Below the pieces are notes generated by a model. The model ran no database searches. It worked only from the letters and a program-made list of their open reading frames with translations, and had not been told where the DNA came from. This document shows positions 1-10,759 of a stretch of 24,405 nt of DNA, in pieces (the stretch's first letter is position 1; the number at the start of each line of letters is the position of its first letter). The stretch comes from Chara braunii (lineage: Eukaryota; Streptophyta; Charophyceae; Charales; Characeae), in assembly GCA_003427395.1 (NCBI GenBank), contig BFEA01000660.1, positions 532,529 through 556,933 on the forward strand. Direction: 5' to 3'. Made by a program: the position numbers and the translations under genes.

Positions 1-691
1 GGGGGGATGGCTGAGGGGTAGAGGGAGGTGGGGAGGGGAGGGGTGGCGGGGGTTGAGTCGGGAGTGGGGGATGCTGTGGTAGATCATGGGTGGATGTGGG
101 AGGGTGGGGTATGGCCAGCTCTGTAAGGGAGGATCTACGGGTGGGTGGGAGGATCCGTCTCGTCCAGCCGGCTTCATCTCGCCACCATTGTCTCCAGTGG
201 AGGTTTTGGTTGTCATCAAGAGTCACCAGCTTACGCGAGGGGTCCAGCCATTCCCGTTCAAACCTCTGGATTCGTTGCATTTTCTTTGAGTCATCAGTTA
301 TGGTTTTGATAGAGTCTTTGAGGTTTTTCCATGCCTGATGTATGTTTGTACGGATTGTGTCTATAATGTGAGCTCTGGCTTGTGGGAAGCCAAAGGTGTG
401 TTGTCTTCGTTCGTGAGAGCACCGGGCCCGCCAGGCCGTCATCAAGACTTCCAGGTGCGTGTAATTAAAGAGAGTGGATTGGAAGGAGGACCATGTGTGC
501 TGGTTAGTTCTGGGCAGGTCCGTTAACAACGTCCCTGGGTTCCATGGGTGCCTCCACGCTGCGTCCCACCAGCGCCAGATTTGATTGACCATGGGGCAGT
601 CCAAGAGGCAGTGTTCTAGGTCTGCCCGCGACTTTTGGGTTGATGTCCCACAGAAGGTACAAAGGGGGGATGCAATTCCCCTTTGTTCAAG
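1..691 (-). pseudogene. LINE ORF2 C-terminal fragment with zf-RVT zinc finger
   Basis: This frame is open without a stop from about 691 to the window edge (about 230 codons). It starts with LEQRGIASPLCTFCG, followed by a C-x2-C ... H-x4-C arrangement (CTFCG ... EHCLLDCP) and a tryptophan-rich IWRWW segment. That is the pattern of the zf-RVT domain found after reverse transcriptase in LINEs. Next comes a basic, tryptophan-containing region (near 560-180), then a proline-rich tail (near 130-1) that may be only low-complexity sequence. The 5' neighbour fragment is in a different frame, so one indel near 690 separates them. This half has no internal stop, unlike the upstream half. It has no start of its own. 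Confidence 0.7.
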
Positions 692-1710
692 TGTGGATCT
701 TGACACCAGCCAGTCTGGGGTCGGGAGCCCTTTGAGAGGTAGGCATTATGCCCGTATAATGTGACCAACGAAAGTTGTGAAGGGACGTTGTTGATACAAC
801 GGGGTCCCTCTGCCATCGGTTTTTGACAATGTTTGTGGTGTCAACTGTGTTGTGCACCTTTCTGTAGCAGTCTTTTACCGCGAACTTCCATAGTGAGAGC
901 GGTGTCCGTCCTCCCCATTGCCATTCGTTCGGGTCGAACGGGAGAGAAGATATGGGGGTGGAGGCTTCATACGCCCACCATCCCTCTTCGTTGTCTCCCA
1001 GTGTCCGAACTCTTGTGAGGCCAGGTCCGTTGTGCTCCTTGTCCAGGTGGGCGTTTCTGGTTAGGCGGGATACGCGGGCTCCCGGGAGGGTCGGGTCGTA
1101 TGCTTTCAGGGATGTTCCAGACTCCGTGCAGGTCTTCACCTGGTAGACGACCATGGGGAGAGGCAGGGTGGTCATCTCAACCACCCAGTCCCCTGGTTGA
1201 GTGGATGGACCCTTTTTTAAGATATCGGCCTAGGTAGTTGGTATGGCTGTCAGAAGTTCTCGTAGTTTTGTTTCCACGTTTTTTATGTGGTGAAGTCTGG
1301 GCTTCATTTGGTCTTTGGTCTTCCACTGGCCAGTTGGTATGTCCCACAGGTCCCCAAGTGTAATAATCCCCCTTCGTGCGCATGACAGCCAATGTGAATC
1401 GTTTTTTTATGGAAAAACGTTGTCCCTGTGAATTGACTATGTGGGGATTGTCGAACTATGGTTGTCTCCATATCTCCTGCCACCGCAGCGGAGGGGGCAG
1501 CTTGTCAAGACCTATGTCCCTCCACAGGTGAATGATATCGGTCCGGAGGGGGTCATTGAGGAGGTCCGTTCTTGTCGCTGTTGCTGGGGAATTGTCATGG
1601 CGGGTCCTAGGTGTGTTGGGGATAGACCATGCATGGTTCATGAGCCATAAGAGGGAGTGTACTGGCTGGTCTTCCGCTGTGTCACGAGCAAGGCTGGTTA
1701 TTTTTCTAAA
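692..1710 (-). pseudogene. LINE ORF2 post-RT linker fragment, frameshifted
   Basis: One frame covers about 1700-1395 and contains LLWLMNHAWSIPNTPRTRH and later LWRDIGLDKLPPPLRW, then a TAG at 1456-1458, then FDNPHIVNSQGQRF. A second frame covers about 1390-690 with IITLGDLWDIPTGQW, a TAG at 1230-1232, GDWVVEMTTLPLP, and LHNFRWSHYTGIMPTSQR. The pattern of a 'NP-I' segment, then 'TLGDLWD', then a 'W...LPTSQR' block just before a zinc finger is what I know from the region between RT and zf-RVT in LINE ORF2 proteins. It is not functional in its present state. Confidence 0.65.
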
Positions 1711-1808
1711 GCTTGTCGAATGTTTTAAATTTTGGCCAATTAGATTTTCTAGTAGTTCCTAGTCTCATTTTCATGAAATTTTCTGATGAGTTTTCTGAAT
1801 GTACTCGT

Positions 1809-1892
1809 TATGGGACGCTGGGCCCGGTCCCCAGTTTGTGCCAATTTGTGAGGATATGGTTGTATCTATGGGACGCTGGACCCGGTTTCCAG
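1809..1892. repeat. Two direct copies of a ~26-bp motif, 58 bp apart
   Basis: The motif TATGGGACGCTGG(G/A)CCCGGT(C/T)(C/T)CCAG occurs at 1809 and again at 1867. It lies between the LINE remnant and the poly(A) run. No function is visible. Confidence 0.7.
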
Positions 1893-1934
1893 CAGGTGCT
1901 GCTCCCCACCAATAGATGGAGCTTGGTTTTCTAT

Positions 1935-1955
1935 AAAAAAAAAAAAAAAAAAAAA
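1935..1955 (+). repeat. Poly(A) run, 21 A
   Basis: An uninterrupted run of A follows TTTTCTAT. It sits just upstream of the first direct-repeat copy (2040-2240) and could be the tail of a retroposed sequence ending here on the plus strand. No target-site duplication was identified. Confidence 0.8.
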
Positions 1956-2039
1956 GGTTCCATACCCCCATCATGCCTAGGTTGCAGGGTAGCACGGCCC
2001 ACCCTACCTGCAGCCAGCGTCGCCCTGGTCTAATCCCTT

Positions 2040-2240
2040 GGTGGGCCATCGAAATGCCCCCCCAAAGCAATGCTATCAGGCTCTATCACGCTCCTGCCAA
2101 CAGCGGGTTACAGGGCAACACCCCAACATCCACCAGCATCGTTCTGGCTTCGGCCATCCATGGAACATAACAGTATCAGAGCGGAACAGATGGTCTACTA
2201 AGTACCATGGAAATATCCAGGAGTCCAGTTCCAGCACAAA
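2040..2240. repeat. Diverged direct repeat, copy 1
   Basis: This matches 4115-4340 in order. Shared blocks include GAATGCCCCCCC/GAAATGCCCCCCC, CTCTATC(A/G)(C/T)GCTCC, CAGGGCA(A/G)CACCCCA(A/G)CATCC, AACATAACAGT(A/G)TCAG, and a last block TACC(A/T)TGGAA ... TCCA(G/A)TTCC. The two copies are about 2.07 kb apart and each follows an A-rich stretch. They could be two copies of one short dispersed repeat, or terminal direct repeats of a composite block. No LTR-type TG...CA ends or primer-binding site were seen. Confidence 0.65.
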
Positions 2241-2276
2241 CATAGAGTGTCAAAGGGTGTCTCAGACTGGACAAAT

Positions 2277-2360
2277 GAATATGTAGCTCAATGGTTAGAG
2301 TACCGGTTGGAAATGCGCATTATGGTATGAGGTTGCGGGTTCAAATCCGCAGCCTTGCGC
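2277..2360 (+). mobile_element. tRNA-like sequence, probable SINE head or tRNA relic
   Basis: A good Pol III A box (TAGCTCAATGG, 2284-2294) and B box (GGTTCAAATCC, 2338-2348) are present in the right order. The D arm can form (GCTC/GAGT). The T stem pairs perfectly as TGCGG/CCGCA, but with an 8-nt loop instead of 7. The predicted acceptor ends (GAATATG and GCCTTGC) do not pair and the anticodon arm is poor, so this is not a functional tRNA. It fits a tRNA-derived SINE head or a tRNA pseudogene. It lies directly after direct-repeat copy 1 and upstream of the ~200-bp satellite. Confidence 0.5.
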
Positions 2361-2564
2361 ACCACCCAAGGGATAGCTCATGGTTGTTGTATGTTGGGAC
2401 TAGGCAGGTAGGGTATCCTGATGTTCTTGGTCTATGGGTGGTCACGTGGCTGTTGGGTGGTTTGTACAGTCTGGTTTACTCAAGCCCAGCAAAGCACAAC
2501 TACAGACTACTTCACAGTATATGTCAACAGGTTAGGTCATTTGCACGATTCACATGAGGTCCTA

Positions 2565-3625
2565 TGCTCGATACCAGATTACGACTTAGGGTTGGTCATC
2601 CCCCTAGTACGTAGTCAAGGATTGAAGCTGGCATAACAGTTCCTTAGTACGGGATGTCGCGGGTGTATACTGCACTTTACCGCGGGGCAAGAACGGGCTC
2701 CGAGGACATATGAGGGAACGAAGGATTGTCTAACTCTCACAGTTTATCATACAACACAGGGTTCTCCAGGTTCCATGATTCATGACTTAGGGTTGGCTAT
2801 CCTCCTAGTACGTAGCTTAAGGGTTGAGGCTGGCATAGCAGTTCCTTAGTACGGGATGTCGGGGGTGTAGGAGATACTTCACCTTACCGCGGGTCCGGAA
2901 CGGTCTCCAGGGATATACGAGGGAACGGAGGATCCCCAAATCTCTACCATCAACACAATAGAACACTGTAACACACGCATGACTCAGGGTTGGCTCTCCT
3001 CGTAGTACGTAGCATAGATTTGAGGCTGGCACAGCAGTTCCTTAGTACAAGATGTCGGGGGTGTGAGGAGATACTGCACCTTACTGCGGGGTCGGAACGG
3101 GCTCCAAGGATATACGATGGAACGAAGGATCCCCAGTTCTCTTCCGTCACTGTCAATGATTCTCCAGGGTCAACACACACAGTCCATGATGCAGTCCATG
3201 ATTCACGACTTAGGGTTCGCTACCCTCCTAGTACGTAGCTTAGGCTTGAGGCTGGCATAGCAGTTCCTTAGTACGGGATGTCGGGGGTGTCAGGAGATAC
3301 TGCACCTTACCGCGGGGCCGGAACGGTCTCCAGGGATATACGATGGAACAGAGGATTCCCAACTCTCTACCATCAACACAATAGAACACGACAATACACA
3401 CATGCCTCAGGGTTGGTTATCCTTCTACTACCTATCATAGGGTTAAGGTTGGCATACCAGTTCCTTAGTATGGGATGTCGGGGGTGTCAGGAGATACTGC
3501 ACCTTACCGCGGGGCCGGAACGGGCTCCAGGGATATACGAGGGAACAGAGGATCCCCAGGTCTCTACCATCAACACAATAGTAGTAATACAACGTAACAC
3601 TGTGCACCCTCATGAAGACCTGTAG
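2565..3625. repeat. Satellite: five ~200-bp tandem units
   Basis: The anchor CCTTAGTACGGGATGTCG (with small changes) occurs at 2642, 2844, 3040, 3266 and 3463, giving spacings of 202, 196, 226 and 197 bp. Each unit begins with GACTTAGGGTTGG(C/T) and CCTAGTACGTAG, passes through GAGGCTGGCATAGCAGTTCC, then has ACCTTACCGCGGGGCCGGAACGG-type sequence, a GGATATACGA block and ATCAACACAATAGAACA. Units differ by substitutions and small indels, mostly in the last third. Short open frames inside the array exist on both strands and reflect the repeat, not genes. Confidence 0.85.
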
Positions 3626-4114
3626 TAGCATGTTTATACCTCGCTCCCGAAGTCCCCGTGCAATCGGGCTTGCACGGCGTCTACTTCAACCAGGGCCGAG
3701 CAGTGGGGTAGGTCTCCTTGCTTAGCCTAGGTGCCTGCAACCGCTGTCTGGTCAGGTCACCCTGCCAATATGGCAATGGGTGATGGTCCCGGGTGGTTAA
3801 CACTAGGGTAGGACAGGGGGGGTGGGGGTGCACCAGGGCAAAAATTATAAAAGGAAAGGTGGGTGGGGTCTTCAGAGGGATTCAGATGGACAACTGAGTG
3901 GCCGAGTACTGTGGGTAACTGTCATTGGTCTAGTATCCCACCTCTACAACAACTTGGGCTTTAAATAAAAAGAAAAAAGAAAAAAATGACTATTTATGAA
4001 AAGTCTTCTGAGATTAGTAAACTATTAAACAACTCCACAGGATGCATACCAAAGAATAACCCAACAACCAATCACAAACCACTAAGATTGTCATGTACAC
4101 AAGAAGTTCAACCC
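3626..4114. other. Unassigned spacer with one perfect hairpin and an A-rich tail
   Basis: No gene was seen. A perfect hairpin with a 7-bp stem (CCGTGCA/TGCACGG, 8-nt loop) lies at 3656-3677. A G-rich tract lies near 3814-3830. An A-rich stretch (3963-3986, AAATAAAAAGAAAAAAG) could be a degenerate tail of a retroposed unit that began near 2283. Confidence 0.5.
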
Positions 4115-4340
4115 CCTCGACCAGTGGAATGCCCCCCCAGAGCAAGCCCCCAGCTCTCTCTGCCAGACTCTATCGTGCTCCCCATGACAACAGGTTTCAG
4201 GGCAGCACCCCAGCATCCGCTAGCGTCATTCTCGCATCGACCACCCATTGCCCATGGGTCCCTAAACATAACAGTGTCAGTCCAACTTGGCTGAACTTCT
4301 AGATACCTTGGAATCCTGACCTCCAATTCCTGCGAAGATA
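4115..4340. repeat. Diverged direct repeat, copy 2
   Basis: This is the partner of 2040-2240; the shared blocks are listed there. It has an extra stretch of about 14 bp (CCCCCAGCTCTCTC) after the C-run, which copy 1 lacks, and extra bases before the AACATAACAGT block. The overlapping open frames here do not resemble a known protein. Confidence 0.65.
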
Positions 4341-5321
4341 TACATTGGTCATAGTTAGCACATGACGGTCACCCATCAATCCCCTTATCCTCACTCCAGC
4401 AGGACTTGTTGTAACCGAGCGGCCATCTCCGTTGTTGTGATGCCCTATTTCCATCCTACTGCTAGCCCCCATCGACAGCAAGACGTGTGGCATCCAACAA
4501 TCTACTTACCCCACTTAGCCTGAACATAAGGGAAACAAGCTCCCCTTCGAACTCAAACGACAACCCAAATGGCACCCACCCCGACCTAAGCGATCCCAAC
4601 ACAAAGGGGTAAGCTAGAGTTAAACATCATCCACGACCTAAATCCCTGGTGTGTTTTTCCATGACCAGCGGGAGACTAGGATTCGAAGAACGAACATACA
4701 AGTATTTTAGACGTTGCGAAATCACCCCCGTTCCTTCCCCCCCCCAACCTAGCCACCAGACACACTGGATACGGGACCGAGGAGGATTTATGCACGTGTC
4801 TCTGTACAGTCTTGCAGAAAGACATCCTCTACAACCTAGGTTTTATAACATGGCAGCGATTGTGAGGGAACACAAAACTACAGGAAAACACAGCAACAAG
4901 TTAAGGACACCGAGAACCAGGGATGTTGATGGACTAGGTGGAGGCACTGTACTGGAAGAATAAAGTTTGGAGCCAGACCTTATCATCAACCAACTCAAAC
5001 ATTCCTGCGGTCAACACACACATACGGTATGGCACTATAAACTCAGAAAATACATAGGCGACCTGAGACTTGCTCCGAGGAGTAGGAGGACGAACATGGC
5101 TTAATATTATTTGCATCAAAGAAACACACTCAATGTACAAACCCGGGCACCATATGTGTGAGAGACCTGTTGGGATGGTAGTCCATCAGTCTCTCGATGA
5201 AGGGATGAGGAAGGAGGAGATGGAGATGGAGATGGAGGGGACAGCGCAGCCCCGATGCAGACTCAATACGCACGTACTCCAAGCTGTAAATATGAAAAAT
5301 AATAAAAATACAGGCTGCAGT
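4341..5321. other. No recognisable gene
   Basis: The longest plus-strand frame here (4649-4963, 104 codons) has no motif I recognise. Its length is unremarkable for non-coding DNA of this size. A short GGAGAT repeat occurs at 5214-5236. Nothing else is supported. Confidence 0.4.
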
Positions 5322-5530
5322 TGGGGTATAACCCCAGTGGACTGACTGGACTGGACTTGACTGGACTGGCACCAACAGCGGTACCGGGCAGGACTAGACT
5401 GGACCGAACGTCCATGTGGCCTATGAGATCAGGCCAACGGCCTGGTCCCACATGTGGAATAGAAAAATAGCCTTGGCTATAGGTCAGGGTAGCTAGAGGT
5501 CCACTACACGATCCTCATACCTGTAGTGGA
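5322..5530. repeat. Cluster of perfect short hairpins with a GACTG repeat
   Basis: Four inverted repeats follow one another: TGGGGT-ATA-ACCCCA (5322-5336); a nested pair, CATGTGG/CCACATG outside (5413-5454) and CAGGCC-AAC-GGCCTG inside (5430-5444); ATAGCC-TT-GGCTAT (5467-5480); and TCCACTACA/TGTAGTGGA with a 13-nt loop (5500-5530). Between the first two, near 5340-5370, runs a pentanucleotide repeat based on GACTG. No coding sequence is apparent. Confidence 0.7.
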
Positions 5531-8500
5531 TCGCAAGACCCATAAACATGTTATCCGCAAAAACAACGGAACTCTGCAAACAATAAAGCTGACAAATCTA
5601 GGATGTGTAACAAGCTCCATGCGGAGTCCATGTGATGCAGCCTAAGCTATATAATGTCATAAGGAAAAACAAATGTCTCATAAACACATCCTAATTAGAA
5701 GAAGGGAAATGAAATTTAGCATGATACAATCCTAAAGTCCTGGAGGAAATTGCCTCAGTATCGAAAAGAAAAGATATCAATATAGCACGAGATAATGTTG
5801 CACCGCCGAACCACTTAGAGTGGGATTGTATCAGAGATGGTGAATGCGACCTAAGAATCGAAACTCCTAGGGGCGGTCAAAAACAAAGGTGGGATAGGTC
5901 ATCAGGCTCAGGGTGGGGGGGTGGTAGCAAAAAAAAACAATAACCCAAACAGATAGACCATTAGGGCAGGTAATGTTTTTTCTGGGGATGAGCAAGGATA
6001 GAGGCAGCAGTTGAAGACTCCCTGACGGCGCAAGGACGAGGGTATGCACGTTATACGTGCAATTCGGAACTAATAATCTGTATTTAGACTTAAGGTTTTT
6101 ACCCTCTAGCCTAGGGCTCAATAACATGACATGATGGTCAATATTGCTGACTCTTATGCCAGCTCTCATGAACCAGACGAAAGAGTTAAAAATTGGGACG
6201 AGCTTCGAGTGGCAACATGTCGATAAGGGATGCCCCATACTTACCAGATATGTTCATTATTGACCTGAGATTTTAAAGTTTTATATGACTACCTTGTTGT
6301 TACGTGCGACTACAGTGACTAATGGTAGATGCGATAACTCATATTATCGACTTATAGCTTTGGTCAAACTATTTGTCTACATAGGCTACATGTTGCTTGT
6401 TATGCCCTCAAAATTAGTGCAAGAGTAACCAAATGCCTAAAATTCAGCAATGAGGTACGATTGACCTTGACCTTTATGTTCATGAAATTTAAACCGTGGG
6501 GTTGTATTTTGGGTCATTTGGGGTTTGTTTTTAACGAGTTTAGTTGTACATGCGCTAACATAGAAGTTGGGATAGCGGACTGACCGTTTGTGTAATCCCA
6601 ACTCCAGGTTAGTTGGTAGGATCTTAGTCGTATATTGTGTGAGTTAAAGAAAATGTGCATTCTAGTGTGTGTACGCGTACATGTTGGATCATGAGAGTTC
6701 ACACGTTCACTTGAAAATTTCCTTTTCAAATTTTTGGTGTCTACCCCAAGCCAGAGGGTGGAGTGGCTAGAGCATGATCATGCTATAAATGTGAGTCTTG
6801 CGCAAGCTTGGGTCGCTAAGGGTGAGAGTCTGTTGAGGGTATGGTTTACAGTGTAGATTTGAGTGCATTGAGTGATCACGTTGCGGATGTGATCTTATTA
6901 AGAGAACTACTCTGACTTTTGATTGTGGTACATGTTAGGCTATTACCTTCAGATGTGTACATTCTTTTAGAAATATCGCCCTGAGATTTGAGGCAAGGTG
7001 GTTATATTTTGAGAATTGCGATTCGTTTAGTCATACCACCACAAGAGATAGGGTGTGCCTGCCCATAAGCATGTATGTACATTAAAATTTGTGGGCTCTA
7101 GCTATACGTTTTGGTGATATGATGACCTCGTACGTGAGCATGGGAATTGTTTCCTCTTTGGTTGTGCTGTGATATGAGAGAGTGATATGCACAGTGTTTT
7201 GACTTTGGGTCGTCTTAAACTTTCGATTGATCGAGATTTGTTTGTACTTCGGTTTACTTGTTTAATACTTGGATACAATATTTCGTCTATTTTGTTCCTT
7301 TTGAGTTGACGGGTGCGTTTGCACCTCCATTTGTGCAACACTTCGTGATATTGGGACTGCCTTGTTCCATTTTGAGTTGAGATTGTTCAACTTTGAGTGC
7401 ATTTTTTAAATGGGATATTCCTCCTTTGAATATATGTGAGTTCTTGAGAGTATTTCTTTTATATGGCGATCACAATCACTCTCCTATGTGTGGACTTATC
7501 CTAATGTATGATAATGTTTGTATGGAAGACACATTGGATGTATCTTGTGTGCTTTGTGAATGTGAATGTGTAAATTGTCTACTCTTCTGGATACTTGCAC
7601 ATTCTGTCGTACGGACAGACAAAAGGCTCAAGTATAAGAAGAGGAAGTGCAGTTCGTTCTAGTGAAATTGTGTGAAAATCCCAAGGGATTTGTGAGTCTT
7701 CTGACACTCAATGCTCATCCATACCGAATGTTATTGTTGGAACTGAGTTGTGATAAGGACCTACAAACTGATTTCTAAGTGATGAGTAGTTATATCGTTG
7801 ACGCCCCTTCAAGTGGAAAGATGATTTTTTTTTTTCCCCTTTAGACCCATCTTCAAGTGAAAGTTGTTTTAAAGATTTTTATAAGCAACTCATCCTCACG
7901 TGAGAGGGTGACTTAAAAATTACATGATCGACTCTCCTTCACATAGAAGATGATTAAAATATTAAATGGCATGGAAATGAGTCTGAATGATGAAGTCTGA
8001 CGAGAAGGACCAAGATAATGGTTATTTATTAGTGAAATTTTGAAATGTTATGGTGATTTTTTTAGAAATGATCATTAAGATGTGTGGTCTACTTTGCTCT
8101 GATCAAGTTAGAGGTCACGACCTTGTGGATCTGGTGAGAATTTTATTTTTGGGAAGGACGATATGCCCTTTATGTTGTCTTATAAGGAGTTGGTAAGTGT
8201 CTTTAAGTTTAACAGACCTCTATGTAGTCCCACAGTGGGCTTGAGTTTATTGCAACATACCGTTCAACCACTATGATGTTAATCTTAAGGCATGTGCAAT
8301 GATGCTCAGTTAAAGAGTAGTTTTTTTGCATCACTAGGGTGCAACCCCTAATGTTGGTTGTTGACCGGCGCAACCTGACTTTGGGCCCACAACTCACCAA
8401 AGGGTAAGGCCTGAGGGGTGTGGCTGCCTCATAGAGTTTTATTACTGCACGATGCCGATGGGAATAAGAGTCGAGTCTATCGTTTATTTAATTCCTAATA

Positions 8501-9088
8501 AAAGTTTTATCACAAAAAAGTGACTTATCGTTACGCAATCAACGAAGGTACCGTCGCTAAAATAACAAACACGGAGGGTCGTAGTTCTGGATCGGTTAAC
8601 CAGACTATGGTGGACCAAAATGGAGACTTGACCCTCCTGTACTAGACTGCAGGAGAGATCTGTGATTTAAGCTTATATTTTTTTGGTTATTTTGTGAAAG
8701 AGGCAAGAGTGCCTTATAAAGGTCTCGGTTAGAGCGAGCGTCTTAAGTTATGGCCCCGTGTGAGGTAAGATGATCAAAAGAGGACACTCAACGAAAAACT
8801 GACGTTGTCTAGGACAAAAGGGAGAGGACTATTGGGAGTTCAATAACTGCTTAAACTTTATGTTGTAGTACGCAGTCAGTATACTGGCACCCGATATCAG
8901 GACGAAGGAGACTCAAACTCATGGCAGCATATAAGTCATGTCTGATATTGAGCGATAGAACTCTCGAATCGGAGTCGATCGGTCAATTGTATTGGATCTT
9001 TTCACATCAACATTTGATTTATGGATGAATTGGTAGCTTTTGATTCTTCGGAGCGATGGAAACGTCGCTTAATATGGTCTGGTAAGTT
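5531..9088. other. Long AT-rich stretch, no recognisable gene
   Basis: About 3.5 kb without a credible gene. The largest frames (minus 5867-6238, 123 codons; plus 7393-7662, 89 codons) show no known motif and no supporting context. The base composition resembles old LTR-element or intergenic DNA in large genomes, but no LTR ends, primer-binding site or polymerase motif could be made out. A T-run occurs at 7827-7836. Confidence 0.4.
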
Positions 9089-10229
9089 GTCAGTGCGAAT
9101 ACCCTTACGAGGGTATCCGCCCTGGGTTGTGCAAGTGAAAGAAAATAAGTTTTGGTTTAAGATTTGAATGCCCCCGCGAGTCGTGGTTTGTATTTTGTTC
9201 AATATTGACTGAATATGTAACTGGAAGTAGAGAGTGTGTGGGCACGCAGTTTTAAGACGCGCGTGATGTTTTTTATGTGATGTTGTAGTACTTGCGCATT
9301 AACCGACCAACTTTTGACTTTGATTAGGACTAGGTGGGTTTTTCCATTGATGTGATCGTGGTGTTCGTGCGCTCAGGCGGAGCTCGACTTTGACGATGGT
9401 GTGGGGACGATGGAGTGGGTTGAAGGAAACCGAGGGGTCGAGGGTCCGACGAGACTATCCCCTTTGGTTTCAGTGTCGGTCCTGACCAAGGGGCCAATTG
9501 GCGGGACTAAGGAGATGCTAACGTTTTTTACCCTCTCCCCCGTGGTTCCATTTTGCTCCCCCTTTACTTATTTTGACTATCCCCATTTATTTTATTAAAT
9601 CTAATTTAAAAGGTTCTATTTTGGGGGACACGGTACGGTGCAACAGTCGATGTCGGTAGGCACCTCATGCTGAACAAGGAGCATGTAAAGCCCCACTGGA
9701 AGTCATCCCGGCAGCCGAGGGCCTCGAGCATGCACTTTCTAGTAATGTGGGCCGCTGGGATCCTTGCGTATGCAAAAGGATGGCAAAATTTCTCTATTAT
9801 GACCGTCTTGAAACAAGGACCGAAAGGCCTAGCATGCATGCGAGCCGGTGGGTTCTTAGCCAACGAGGCAGGGGAAATCTGAGTGGTGGGTGCACTTTCC
9901 GCCAACCACGACCTGCTGTGAAAGTTGAGATGTGAGCATGCCTGTGGGGCAAGTGCGTACGCTGATCTCCAGACCAGCGATGAAACCCACTAGCTTTAGC
10001 TCAACGCGTACACCCATGAACGGTAATAATGATGACCTAAGTACAAACCCAACTGGATACCGATGAGTAAAATTCCACAAGTTTGGATTCTTTGGGTCGA
10101 AGCGGCATCATTCTCACGACACTAGCAGAACCAGCGGCCTCATCTCGGTTGATACACCTATGAATTGCTGACATACAGATCCAACCCTGAATTTGATCCT
10201 GCACAGTCTCACTGAGGGACTGTTGTTTT

Positions 10230-10295
10230 GTCCTTCGAGACATTCGTTAAAATTGGAACGATACACGAGAGACTTGTATGACCCTTGCGTCTGGT
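10230..10295 (+). pseudogene. U6 snRNA-like relic
   Basis: It starts with GTCCTTCGAGACATTCG, then AAAATTGGAACGATACA, which is the conserved 5' half of U6 snRNA. The next part degenerates: the ACAGAGA box reads ACACGAGAGA, the AGC triad region reads CTTGTATG, and CCCCTGCGCAAGG reads CCCTTGCGTCTGG. No terminator T-run follows. It sits inside long-repeat copy 1 at the position matching the better-preserved U6 in copy 2. A pseudogene is by far the simplest reading. Confidence 0.75.
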
Positions 10296-10759
10296 ACTAG
10301 GGTTGGCCATGTAACCAACGGGCCTGATAGTTGGTACATTACTAAATTATTGAAGTACAAGCCTCAACTGGAACTTCCAGCCGCCAGACGAGCAGAGTAG
10401 AATGAGACTAGATTGCCCTGGACGTGACTGAGGTCAGATACATTTAGGAGGCATCTTGTGTAAGTATGGCCTCACCAATAGGAGAGCTTCGAGATCTTGG
10501 GGTTGTGATTTGTTTATTTTTATTTGTGTCATCATTTTTTTTTTAAGTTGGTTTTCGTTCTTATATCTCCTTATCTTATGGGAAGGATCTAGCGCCGAGG
10601 CTTCACTAGATTCATCCCTCGGTGAGCAGCTTGGACAAATAATAGGAAGTACTATAAGGAACAAGTACGATAGCGGGGCACGGGGTGATGTCGTTTCAAA
10701 GTTAAAAGTTGCTACTAGACTAGGCAGTCATAGGTTGCACTAAGTGAAAACACGGGGAC
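10296..10759. other. No recognisable gene
   Basis: This lies within long-repeat copy 1, after the U6 relic. A frame at plus 10456-10743 (95 codons) encodes a hydrophobic stretch because of a T-rich run near 10507-10570. It has no recognisable domain and is probably not a gene. Confidence 0.4.

Larger units (their letters stand above)
1..1710 (-). mobile_element. 5'-truncated non-LTR retrotransposon (LINE), degraded
   Basis: Read on the minus strand, three successive frames give a continuous LINE ORF2 C-terminal region: a post-RT linker (near 1700-692) and then a zf-RVT zinc finger (near 664-590). No reverse transcriptase core (no YADD-type motif) lies upstream of about 1710, so the copy looks 5'-truncated, as is usual for LINE insertions made by target-primed reverse transcription. 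The reading frame is broken by stops at 1456-1458 and 1230-1232 and by frame changes near 1375 and 690. The element continues past position 1, so its 3' end and tail are not visible. The assignment rests on motif order, not on a database match. The clade is uncertain; zf-RVT LINEs are common in plants and also occur in other eukaryotes. Confidence 0.75.

Noticed and set aside
5867-6238. 123-codon minus-strand frame
   Set aside because: No motif, a length expected by chance, and no neighbouring coding signal.
6740-6820. Possible second tRNA-like sequence (GGAGTGGCTAGAGC)
   Set aside because: There is an A-box resemblance only; no B box and no cloverleaf.
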